64,000 nucleotides of DNA, from the NCBI GenBank assembly GCA_030847615.1, contig JAUMIR010000001.1, positions 87,841,501 through 87,905,500 of the forward strand. The letters run 5' to 3'. The DNA is from Gambelia wislizenii. Its lineage: Eukaryota > Chordata > Lepidosauria > Squamata > Crotaphytidae. Below, piece after piece: positions 54,484-63,948 of the stretch (its first letter is position 1; each line of letters begins with the position of its first letter). The notes beneath the pieces were generated by a model. That model made no database searches and was not told where the DNA came from. It saw only the letters and a list, made by a program, of their open reading frames with translations. Made by a program: the position numbers and the translations under genes.

Positions 54484-54635
54484 TTGTTAGTACTTGGAAA
54501 CGAGACTGCCAGGGAATACCAGGTGCTAAGGGCTATATTTCAGAGGAAGACATTGGCAAGCCACCTCCAGGACTCCCTGCCTAAGAAAACCTTATGAAAT
54601 TAATGGGGTTGCCATAAGTCGAGAGGCAACACTAC
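54484..54635 (+). mobile_element. 5S rRNA-derived SINE, 5' truncated
   Basis: Starts within the 5S head at TTAGTACTTGGAAACGAG, then AATACCAGGTGCTAAGGGC and the body (CAGAGGAAGACATTGGCAAG, GCCTAAGAAAACCTTATG) and tail (GGGTTGCCATAAGTCGAGAG). Confidence 0.85.
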
Positions 54636-54639
54636 ATTA

Positions 54640-54940
54640 TTTCTAACAACATGGGACCCAAGGCAGCTTACAACAAGGTTAAATAAAGCTAAAAAAGTGG
54701 ATGATAAAAATGTTAAAATGCAGTTCAACAAACTATCATATTAAAACACTGTTGAATTTAAAAAGTGTAAAATCATTTTTTAAAAATGTAACAATGCAGC
54801 AATCCACCCCCTTAAAAAGAGCCTCTGCACAACCAATTAATCATCAATTGCCTGTTTAAATAAGAAGGGTGTTTACTTGCTGGTGAAAGGAGTGCTCAAG
54901 AGGGGCCTTCCATGCAAGAGAATTCTACAGGAGGTTAGGC
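54640..54940 (-). mobile_element. L2-like LINE 3' UTR fragment
   Basis: ATGGGACCCAAGGCAGCTTACAA, TTGCCTGTTTAAATAAGAAGGGTGTTT and CCTTCCATGCAAGAG follow the 3' UTR order of the L2 at 50385-50650. Non-coding. Confidence 0.75.
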
Positions 54941-54942
54941 TC

Positions 54943-54996
54943 CTTCTCTTCTCTTCTCTTCTCTTCTCTTCTCTTCTCTTCTCTTCTCTTCTCTTT
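54943..54996. repeat. TCTTC pentanucleotide microsatellite
   Basis: About ten exact TCTTC/CTCTT units. Confidence 0.97.
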
Positions 54997-54999
54997 TTC

Positions 55000-55440
55000 C
55001 CCCAACAGGTAAATCTTTTTTATTATTTAAAGAGGAGGGGGGTCCTGTATCTGATTGTGTGATAAAGTCAAGTCCTTTCTTCTGCTGAGCTGACAAGCAA
55101 GATGGGACAAGCTGGTGTTCCTTGAGCTATCTGTCTAGACATCAGGAAGAAATTTGTGGGAAAAGGATGGGGTGGCTTAATGAGATGCCATCATTTTAAA
55201 ACAAAACAAGAGAACTAAAGTCCTAATGGAGAAGCCTGTTAGTGTGAAGGAGTTTTCTGTGGAATTAAGCTAAGGGGAAAACCAGCCTTGTTTTCATTTA
55301 ACCCTTCCCCTCCCCACCACCAAAATTGGCCTTGCTCCTGTGACACTGAAACATGGAAGGCAAAGCTTTTTCTGACACAAAGAATAGGTGATGGGGAGGT
55401 TTCATCTAATAAATTTCTTCTTAACAACAAATTCAGTAGC
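55000..55440. other. No recognisable feature
   Basis: No repeat family recognised; frames lack domains. Confidence 0.45.
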
Positions 55441-55444
55441 GTGA

Positions 55445-55655
55445 ATGATGTCTCATGCCAGTGCAGAGCAGTGAATCTGCTCTGGGTTTTAGTGAGAACT
55501 TTAAAGGAGCTACCCAAAGTGCTGGACCATACTCCCAAAATAGGTTCAAAATGGGCACCCTGGACAGATCCTTTAAAGTTCAGACTAAAACCCAAAGTGG
55601 ATTCACCAGTGTCCCACAGACATGGAAGCCATCAGCTTCCACTGGTCTAAAAAGC
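55445..55655. mobile_element. Palindromic MITE, family C, copy 2
   Basis: GGGTTTTAGTGAGAACTTTAAAGGA pairs with TCCTTTAAAGTTCAGACTAAAACCC. The right arm, GTTCAGACTAAAACC..GACATGGAAGCCATC..GCTTCCACTGG, matches the right arm of the copy at 25964-26147. Confidence 0.75.
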
Positions 55656-55680
55656 GGGGAAGGGGAAGGATAAGGCAACA

Positions 55681-55780
55681 ACTTCCCTTTGGGTGGCTGT
55701 TTCTCTTCTTCATTCCTGTGGGTTTTTTTCTGGGTCTGGCTGCTCTTGTGATGTCTGATCTGGAGTAACCATTAGCCTGT
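55681..55780 (-). mobile_element. Penelope-like element, inverted 5' segment
   Basis: CTTCCCTTTGGGTGGCTGTTT..GGTCTGGCTGCTCTTGTGATG, read in reverse, is almost identical to the start of the Penelope body at 55800-55888. The two copies face each other around a ~20-bp spacer (CATTAGCCTGTATGGCC). Confidence 0.85.
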
Positions 55781-55799
55781 ATGGCCCAGTTTAGGTTAA

Positions 55800-56700
55800 T
55801 GGTTACTCCAGATCAGACATCACAAGAGCAGCCAGACCCAGAAAAAGCCACAGGAATGAAGAAGAAAAACAGCCACCCAAAGGGAAGGTATTTTTACCAT
55901 ACGTCAAAGGAGTCACCAACAGAATAGGGAAACTGATGAGGAAACACAACCTCCAAACAATCTGCAGACCAACCAAGAAAATCCAAGAAATGCTACACTC
56001 AGCAAAGGACAAAAGACACCCTCTCACAGCTGCAGGAGTTTACCACATACCATGCAGCTGTGGACAAATTTACATAGGGACCACTAAACGCAGTGTGCAA
56101 ACACGAATCAAGGAACATGAGGGACACTGCAGACTGAGCCAGCCAAAAAAATGAGCAGTAGCAGAACATGTTATAAACCAACCTGGACACAAAATGCTAT
56201 TTAAAAACAGAAATTCTGGGCCAGGCCAACAACTATCATGTCAGAATGCACAGAGAAGCGATTGAAATCCACAAACACCTGGACAACTTCAACAGGAAAG
56301 AAGAAACCTTAAAAGTAAACGAAGTCTGGCTCCCAGTTTTGAAGAACAATAGAATCAAAACTCAACACTTACAAAGGAATTCCACCCAGAGACAGGGGGA
56401 GTTCCAGCAGATAATGGCCCATCAACCAACCATTAGCCAAACAGACACTAATGAGCCTCGCATTTCTATACCTAGAAACTAACCACTCAATTGCACAAAT
56501 GTACATATACTCCCCAGCAGGGGTTCACAGCATATAAACTCCACATATACTCCCACCAAACCATTCTCTGAAGATGCCAACCACAGATGCAGGCGAAACG
56601 TCAGAAAGAAACTATTCCAGAACACGGCCTCACGGCCTAGAAGAAACCCAAGGAAAATCTATGGATGTCGGCCATGAAAGCCTTTGACTTCACATAGTAT
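55800..56700 (+). pseudogene. Penelope-like element: GIY-YIG endonuclease end and 3' UTR
   Basis: The plus frame at 55936-56154 encodes KLMRKHNLQTICRPTKKIQ and then GVYHIPCSCGQIYIG with TRIKEHEGHC, the GIY-YIG nuclease signature of Penelope elements with its Cys/His residues. A frameshift at the A run near 56146 moves into REAIEIHKHLDNFNRKEE and NEVWLPVL (56246-56482). The 3' UTR contains GATGCAGGCGAAACGTCAG and ends with CGGCCATGAAAGCCTTTGAC. The reverse transcriptase is missing, so it is 5' truncated. Confidence 0.9.
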
Positions 56701-56702
56701 CC

Positions 56703-57298
56703 TGTGCTTCCTTGCCTGGTGCGCAATGATAGCTGGAGCTTCTTGGGAGCAGTTCTGCCCCCTGGCCACCCAGGGACTGTCCAGCTTCTCTTGCACACCT
56801 GAAGAAGAACAGCAGCCTCTGCCTTTATCCAGGTGATGGTGGATCCTTTGTTCCTGAAAACATAAATGCAGCCAGATGGCACCCAAGTATACCCCCACAA
56901 TCAGTGGTCTTGTGTGTGTGTGTCTTTGGCAGCCCTTGGACACCTGGAAAAGAAGAAGAGGGCCATAACACACATAGTGCCAGGATCATTATAAGTACAC
57001 TGGCAAAGATTTATGCTCCATCAGGTCTGTTATTTGATCTCAGCCTAATTATGCAAATAGATATGGATATTTGCCTAGGAATGAGTCCTACTGAGCTCCC
57101 ACAGATTTATATCTGAGTAGGTATGCATACTATTTTATTGTAAAACCATAATCTGAAATGTCACAGAGAGTAAAACCACTGAAAACAGTGGAACTTATTT
57201 TTGAGTAAACATTTAATGGCTGGCATCCTGCATGGTCAAGCACAGTATAAGCATTTGTTACCATTCTTAGGATTCACCATTGTGCTATGATAGATCCC
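56703..57298. other. No recognisable feature
   Basis: Unique-looking. Minus frames at 56637-56973 have no domain. Confidence 0.45.
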
Positions 57299-57299
57299 T

Positions 57300-57595
57300 C
57301 CCACATGGCCATTCCATGATGGTGGAGAGTTGGGAGCAGGGGGTTGGAGAAATGTTTGAGTATGTCAGCATAGCCAGACACAGATTTGAGGACATATTCC
57401 ACCAAGGTCCACCAGTGTCTTGCAGAGAGTTCAGGAGATGATGTCATTGGTCCGTGTCTGGCTATAGGAGCATAGCCCAACACAGACCAATGACATCATC
57501 CCCTGAACTCTCTGCAAGATGCTGGTGGACCTTGGTGGAAAGTGTCCTCCCTGATCCCTGCCACTCTCTACCAGGAATGGAATGGCTATGGAGTT
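57300..57595. mobile_element. Long hairpin MITE
   Basis: Arms pair across ~130 bp each: TTCCACCAAGGTCCACCAG with CTGGTGGACCTTGGTGGAA; TTGCAGAGAGTTCAGG with CCTGAACTCTCTGCAA; GATGTCATTGGTC with GACCAATGACATC; outer CATGGCCATTCC with GGAATGGCTATG. The loop is at about 57465-57472. Family not identified. Confidence 0.8.
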
Positions 57596-57596
57596 G

Positions 57597-58858
57597 GGCT
57601 ATTGCAGTGCAGTGCTGAGTCCTGGGTGGGCTTTGGATGTTGCAGAGGGTGAAAGAGAATCCTAACCATCCCAAGATGGACTTGTGCTTGCAAATGGATG
57701 CCAGCCTTAGAACTGTACCATTTGAACTGATGCCAGCCTTAGAACTGTACCGTTAAACTTGTGCTGTGGCACGTAACCAGTACTTGCAAGTACAGTTTGC
57801 ACGGGAGTAGAGCATGTGAACTGCTTCTTACTGGCTCTTATCATGGAGCTGATACTTAAGGTACATCAGGGCTTAATGACTGTTCCAATAGGAGAAGAAA
57901 AGCATTTTAGGAAGTTTCCTTTTTCCATCAATAAATGAATGGGAGATTTGGACAAACTTTAATAATGTATCTTTCTGGATGACTAGCACAAATGTTTCCT
58001 TTGGCATGCTTTTCTTCTGGGTTACTTTCATGGTGGTCTGTAGGGCTCCTATCAGGCACTTAGTTGGGAGCTGCCTTCATTAATATAACCAGCACGGTTT
58101 TGACTTACAATTGCCTGTAGCTTACTGAAGCCGATTTGCCAAGCCACAGGTAATAAATCAAAAGGCAATTTTCATTAGAATGTGTAGGATTTCTGGTGTA
58201 TTGTTTTTCAGGGGATTTTCTTGGCTCAGAATAATTTCAGGAGAGGAAGAAGAGCCTAGAATGGAAATGAAGGGGGAGCATATTCCAGAGGTGTTCAGAA
58301 CCTCCAGCAATCCAATGGATCTGCTTGGAGACATTTAGATTTCATCCTCTACTACACTTCTTTTCTAAGAGTTGCCTTTTGTTCTCTCTAGCTGGAAGTT
58401 TCAATAAACCGTCAAGTGATTTGTTTCAGCAAAGGGCTCTCCATTAATCTTCCACAATAAGCTTCCTTCAGAAACAGCTGGCTTATTCCCAGGCTACGAA
58501 ACCCAAAAATTCTTCACTAAGGGATACATTTATAGCTATATATCAAATCCTCCTTCTTTCAAAGGATTCTTTTAAAAAAAGCCTTTTAAAACCCTTGTTG
58601 CAAAACTGTGTTTAGATTTCAAAACAAGCTATGCTTGTTTTAAAGGAGGGGAGCTAGCTCTAGAAAGAGACCAGATATTTTGAGGGGTCATCAGCTCAGG
58701 AATAAAAATACCAGTGGATGTTGCCATCTAAGCCAGAGCTTATTTACTTGGGCATAAACCCTACTGAATTCAACGGAACTTGAAGGTAAACTTGCAGAGG
58801 ATCACACTTGTAAATGTTTCTAGTTTGGGCTGGTGCTACCTTCAGTACAATAACACTA
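57597..58858. other. Non-repetitive stretch
   Basis: A short internal duplication (GATGCCAGCCTTAGAACTGTACC twice, near 57698 and 57732). The part at 58080-58560 is repeat-free, AT-rich, and could be conserved non-coding sequence. No exon recognised. Confidence 0.4.
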
Positions 58859-58860
58859 TA

Positions 58861-59088
58861 CAGTGGGTCCTTGGTATCCTCTGGCGTTTGGTTCCAGGAC
58901 CACCACCCCCACCGTGGATACCAAAATCTATGGATGATCAAGACCCATTACATACAATGGCATAGTAAAATATGTCCCTTATATAAAATGGCAAAATCTA
59001 GGTTTGCTTTTTTGGATTAAAAAAAAAAATCAAGCCATAGATGGTGGAATCTGTGGATAGAGAATCCGTGGATATGGATGGCTGACTG
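58861..59088. mobile_element. Tigger-like MITE
   Basis: Ends CAGTGGGTCCTTGGTATCC and GGATATGGATGGCTGACTG with TA on both sides (58859-58860, 59089-59090). Interior TTTGGTTCCAGGACC, CCGTGGATACCAAAATC and ATAAAATGGCAAAATC are typical of this group. 228 bp. Confidence 0.9.
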
Positions 59089-59358
59089 TATCTTCTATAA
59101 GGGTTTATACAATGGTTTCATTTTATGTATTTAAATGGCATTGGTTCCTCCAGGGTTACTGATGGCGTATCAACTACATATTAACTACTAATATGTCTAG
59201 AACAAAAATGCATTGGGCAGTGCCATTCAAATAAACTGCCTATGATGTTCAGGAACAACGTAACTAAATCCAGCTGTTGGTCTCATCTACAACAGATCAA
59301 CTGAATTAGTGAGAACATGGTTATATCAGCATTAATGTAGGTCCCATTGTTTCACAGA

Positions 59359-59950
59359 GGACTTTATCAGACCACCCCCCCAAATCTCGTTCTTTTGCCA
59401 GCATAACTTTGCCATTTTTATGCTGGCAAAAGAACTCCCCATTCCACACTTACCTCTAATCCCAGCAAAAGGCTTCCCAGCAATGAACGAGGAGTGAACA
59501 GAGCTCCGTTCACTTCCTTATTTGAAATCCCGTGTATTCTTGTGAGAATACATAGTATGGGAGAATACATAGTATGGGAAATTCAAAAATAAAAACAAAA
59601 ATAAGACAGTAAAAGTTACAAAAAGCACCTAAACACGCTAAAAAAGTCCCAAGTAAACTGGGGAGGGTTATAAAAAGTGTGTCACCTACCGCAATCTCAC
59701 CCAAAAGTGTTCTCACTGGACCAGCCATTGACGCTGCATTCATGTGAGTACAATGGCGTGAATTTCAAAATGCTGGAGATGCTGGTACAAAAGTGCCATG
59801 GGGATCAACTGACGGCTTGAGCCATCGATAAAAAAGTACATTTTTTTAACAGGATATGATCGCGAAAGGGCAATGTCGTGTGGTATACGTGCCCTTTCAC
59901 GATCATTAGGCATCCTTATGACACCTTATTTGCCTTGTCTGATAACGTCC
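59359..59950 (-). mobile_element. GGACTTTATCAGAC-family DNA element, copy 4
   Basis: Ends GGACTTTATCAGACC and TTGTCTGATAACGTCC; AGA at 59356-59358 and 59951-59953. Reverse orientation relative to 19800. The longest copy (592 bp), with a short tandem duplication (ATACATAGTATGGGA twice). Non-coding. Confidence 0.9.
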
Positions 59951-59954
59951 AGAG

Positions 59955-60540
59955 TCTTCTCTATGTGGATTTAGCCCTATATGTTTCTATTGTAATGCTA
60001 TAATATAAAAATCTTCAGCTTCAGTGTTTGTGAGTCAATACTAGTGATAGGGATGTACAACATCAGCCTATGGCCAGAATCCTGTTGTGTACTATGTTAG
60101 TGTTTAGTGCTGCCGGATCACAGGACTTTCACAAAATCCATGAATGGAACAGAGTGATTGCACAAAAAAGTCTTGCCTGGAAGCATCAAATCTTACTTTA
60201 AAACATAAGTGGGCAACTTCTGCAGGGTTAGAGATCATTTTGGACTTGAAGGCTGCAAGCGCAAAGGGAGCATAGCCTAAGGGAAAATGGAACAGGTAAA
60301 ATAGTCAAAAAGAGATAAAGATGAACTAGAAGATGTAAAATTGGATAAACATAAAAAAAAGTCTGAGATGCTACATTGCATTCATAACAATGTAAACATA
60401 ACTACAAATGACTAAAGGAACCAACCCCTGAATTCTACCTCAAATTGTAGAGAGTTGCTCCATGCAATGGAGGTCTGCAGCATGGTTGAATGGGGTCCTT
60501 AAGAATGATGCAGCAATTGCTCTCCCACCCATGACTATGG
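59955..60540. other. No recognisable feature
   Basis: Unique-looking, no recognised repeats or exons. Confidence 0.45.
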
Positions 60541-61045
60541 TGTGATAGAATCATAGAATCATAGAGCTGGAGGAGACTATAAGGGCCATCCAGTCCAAAC
60601 CCCTGCCATGTAGAAGTATACAATCAAAGCACCCCAGACAGATGGCCATCCAGCCTCTGTTTAAACACCTCCAAAGAAGGAGACTCCACCACACTCCAAG
60701 GCAGTGTATTCTACTGTTGAACAGCTTTTACCATCAGGAAATTCTTCCTAATATTTAGGTAAAATCTCTTTTCCTGTAGTCTGAATCCATCGCTCCTTGT
60801 CCTAATCTCTGGAGCAGCAGAAAACAAGTTTGCTCCTTCTTCAATAGGACATCCTTCCAAATATTTAAGCATGGCTATCATGTCACCTCTTAACCTTCTC
60901 TTCTCCAGGCTAAACATATCCAGCTCCCTAAACCACTCCTTACAGGGCCTAGCTTCCAGACCTTTCACAATTTTGGTCACCCTCCTCTGGACATGTTCCA
61001 GCTTGTCCATGTCCTTCTTGAATTGTGCTGCCCAGAGCTGGATGC

Positions 61046-61597
61046 AATATTTATTTTATTTTATTTATTTAGTTATTTATACCCCGCTCTTCAGCCACAA
61101 GGCTATCAGAGTGGCTTACAAATTGTTTTAAGCAATAGCTATTTACACATCTACACTGCATTAAACAGTTTCCAATGTGTTAGCTAATTGCCCCCCACAA
61201 GCTGGGTACTCAATTTACCTCTGCTGCTCCAGAGATTGGAACACGGAGCAATGGATGCAAGCTCCAGGAACAGAGATTCCACCTCAACATTAGGAGGAAC
61301 TTTTGATAGTAAGAGCTGTTCGGCAGTGGAACGCATTCCCTCGGAGCGTGGTGGGGTCTCTTTCCTTGGAGGTCTTTAAACAGAGGCTGGATGGCCATCT
61401 GTCAGGGATGCTTTGATCGTGATTTCCTGCATGGCAGGGGGTTGGACTGGATGGCCCTCGTGGTCTCTTCCAACTCTGCAATTCTATGATTCTATGATTC
61501 TATGAAAGGATGGAAGGCTGAGTGAACCTTGGAGCCCGCTGGAATCGAACTTGCAATGTGGTGGCTTGCAGTACTGGCATTTAACCACTGTGCTACC
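61046..61597 (-). mobile_element. tRNA SINE with L2-type tail, split by a CR1
   Basis: Reverse of the 25434 SINE: tail ATTTATACCCCGCTCTTCAGCC and TGTTTTAAGCAATAG, body TTAGCTAATTGCC..CAAGCTGGGTACTCA (to 61218), then GAAAGGATGGAAGGCTGAG and the head with GGAATCGAACTTGCA and TTTAACCACTGTGCTACC (61504-61597). It sits inside CR1 at GGATGCAATATT. Confidence 0.88.
61219..61503 (+). mobile_element. Young CR1 3' end, nested in SINE
   Basis: From TCTGCTGCTCCAGAGATTGG to three ATTCTATG units it is almost the same as 36660-36952; only scattered single-base differences are visible. The C-terminal coding sequence has a 1-base T deletion near 61304. Very short 5'-truncated insertion. Confidence 0.93.
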
Positions 61598-61760
61598 ATA
61601 TTGCAGGTGAGGTCTGACCAAACAGAATAGAGTGGCACTATTACTTTCCTCAGTTTAGACACTATATTCCTATTGATGCAGCCTAGAATCACATTGTGTT
61701 TTTTAGTTGCCGCCTCACACTGTTAACTCGTGTTTAGTTTGTGGTCTATTAAGACTCCTA

Positions 61761-62387
61761 GGTGTCGGTTACATGGCAAAATAAGTCCGTGAAGAAATCG
61801 CTGAGACTCCTAATAGTTCCCACACATCGTGCCACAATGTCACCTCATTCAGAAGTGGGGGAGCTAAAAAACACAAAAGTAGCGTAATACAGGGTTTCGC
61901 AACTTTTCCTGACTTTTTAAAAAAGTTGCGCAACTTAGCACACTATCGATTGTGTGAACTACCATTTCGCAAAAGTCTGTGGGAATGACCAACAATCTTC
62001 CTAAAAGAGCCACAGCAGAGCTGAGCCATGATTGGTTGGACTGACTGCGGAGTGGGCAGCGAGGGGAGCCTGCTGTGATCATGCTCTTGTTTGTGTGCGT
62101 GTCATCCCCCCCAAGACCACCCCGCCTTCCTCCTGGGCTCCTCTGTGGCTGAAAGGCTGCCTCCTTCCCTCCCTCCCTACCCTTCTCTGTGCTTCCTAGC
62201 CTCTTATCTGCTCCACCAGGCATTCACTCCCTCGCCCTGCTGTGATCACGTTCTTGTGTGAACTACAAAGCTGAAAACTAACCTGATCAACCAATTTCGC
62301 AGTAAATCATGTAAACTATGTGGCACTGGTGCGAAACTGCACTAAAGTGCAAACTATCACAATAAAAACTGCTGTGTAACTGAGCCC
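61761..62387. mobile_element. GTTACA-ended DNA element with CTA target duplication
   Basis: Ends GGTGTCGGTTACATGGCA and TGCTGTGTAACTGAGCCC are imperfect inverted repeats; CTA at 61758-61760 and 62388-62390, and CR1 sequence is continuous across it. Shares CACCTCATTCAGAAG and ATGATTGGTTGG blocks with 23515-24325. 627 bp. Its 119-residue minus frame has no transposase motif. 3-bp duplication suggests PIF/Harbinger-like integration. Confidence 0.85.
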
Positions 62388-62477
62388 CTAGATCTCTTTC
62401 ACATATGTATACTGTTGTCAAGCCAGGTGTCACCCATTCTATATCTGTGCATTTCAATTTTTTCTGCCTAAATGTAG

Positions 62478-62975
62478 TTCACCGTAGAATACTATTTTTG
62501 GGAGGTGATGGTCCTCCATCCTAGAAACGTGCCCCACCAAGCACAGCTGTGTTCTCAATATCATGGCCTCGATGCTGGTGATCTCTGCTTGCTCAAGGAC
62601 AGCAACATTCATCACATAGTCAGTCCAGTGTATATTTAGGATTGTATGGGTCAGCGTAAGAGAGGCGCTCCAAAAAAAGTGATACAAGGATTGATCACCA
62701 ACAATGCTTCGCCCTGGCTTCATATCAGGAGGCTTGCAGACGCACTATCCACAATCCTGCAGCTTTATTTGAGAACTCACGCTGAACAAGTCTTGAAGAG
62801 AAACAACAACACAGAAAGAATCACAACCTGGAAACATCACCCAACCTTCTGCTGTGCTTTCTGCAACCAGACTTGTTTATCTTGGATTGGCCTTTTCAGT
62901 CATCAGCACGCTTGCAGAAAGTGTGGGATGAGTCACTCCTGAATCTTCGTTTGCGAAGAAAAGCCAGAGAGAGAG
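62478..62975. pseudogene. RTE-like LINE copy 4 with 5' inversion and 8-bp target duplication
   Basis: The 5' part (62478-62646) is on the minus strand and encodes TILNIHWTDYV..VLEQAEITSIEAMILRTQL and MEDHHLPKI. The 3' part (62647-62975) is on the plus strand, starts at GQRKRGAPKK and ends with the zinc-finger-like coding, GAATCTTCGTTTGCGAAG and AGCCAGAGAGAGAG. In copy 1 (3172-3852) these two parts are adjacent, so this is one insertion with its 5' end inverted. AAATGTAG flanks it at 62470-62477 and 62976-62983. Confidence 0.93.
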
Positions 62976-63239
62976 AAATGTAGTATCTTACATTTCTCCC
63001 TGTTGAAATTCATTTTGTTAGTTTTGGCCCAGCTCTCCAATCTGTTAAAGACATCTTGAATTCTGATCCTGTCCTCTGGGGTATAAGCTCCCCCTCCTAA
63101 TTTAGTGTAATCTGCAAATTTGATAAGCCTACCTTCTCTTCCATCATCCAAGTCACTGATAAAAATGTTGAATAGCACTGGGCCCAGGACAGAGCCTTGT
63201 GACACCCCACTAGTCACTTCTTTCCAGGATGAAGAGGGA

Positions 63240-63945
63240 CCATTGGTGAGTACCCTACAATGAAGAGAAGCACTCTTAGGAATTTAACATAGGACTCAAG
63301 GGACATTTATGATTGTGGCAATAGGACCACAATCATGAATAAGTAGCACAGAGCAGTTACAGATCCATAACTCTAGATTACAGATCTGTAACTGCAATGC
63401 AGGATGCCAGCCGTACTTATTTTACTGTAATAAGAATTTAGTATCAAGAAATGAAATCCTGCCCAACCCACCATTTATTTATTGTTGGTCAAGATCCTAC
63501 ATGAAAGAGATGCTATGCCACTTCATCACAGAATTGTGATATTGCACAACCAAAGGTGCATTGTGCATTGATGCACAATGTGAAACCATGTGCAAACATG
63601 CAATCAATGCACACTGCACAGCAATATTCAGTGTTGCCACATGCTTAGTTTTGCTTTCATAATTGTCAACTGATTATGTATGTTACGCATAAGCCAAGGA
63701 AGTACTATCACAGGGAGCTTATGCAGACATAAGAGACCAACAGGATGTCAGCCATTATTTGAAAGGATTAATTTATTTTAATGTACCGGTATTATATCAC
63801 TATAGGATTCAATAAATTCAATGTAGGGTTATTTTATTTCATTAAATCATAATTTTAAATCAACATGGGAGCCCATGAACTTTACATTAACTTAGTATGG
63901 TAGAACACCATAGATAATAGCAGCCACAGCAAAAGCAGTAACTTA
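63240..63945. other. No recognisable feature
   Basis: AT-rich, with short palindromic and direct TGCACAATG/CATTGTGCA words near 63550-63620. No repeat family recognised. Confidence 0.45.
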
Positions 63946-63948
63946 GGG

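Larger units (their letters stand above)
60545..63238 (-). pseudogene. CR1 LINE 3' half carrying at least three direct insertions
   Basis: Pieces 60545-61045, 61598-61760, 62388-62477 and 62976-63238 join into one minus-strand CR1. In coding order: [21 protein letters not shown] and FADYTKLGG (62933-63217; the second active-site Asp is Tyr), SWAKTNKMNFNREKC, the region before ILGCINRNIVS, then [33 protein letters not shown] and FYLNIRKNFL (60711-61010), and the 3' end TCTATGATTCTATGATTCT at 60545. Insertions: SINE 61046-61597, DNA element 61761-62387, RTE 62478-62975. Confidence 0.9.

Noticed and set aside
63363..63620. Short palindromic words (TTACAGATCTGTAA, CATTGTGCAT/ATGCACAATG) as binding sites or an element
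   Set aside because: Too short, no flanking duplication, no second copy in the window.
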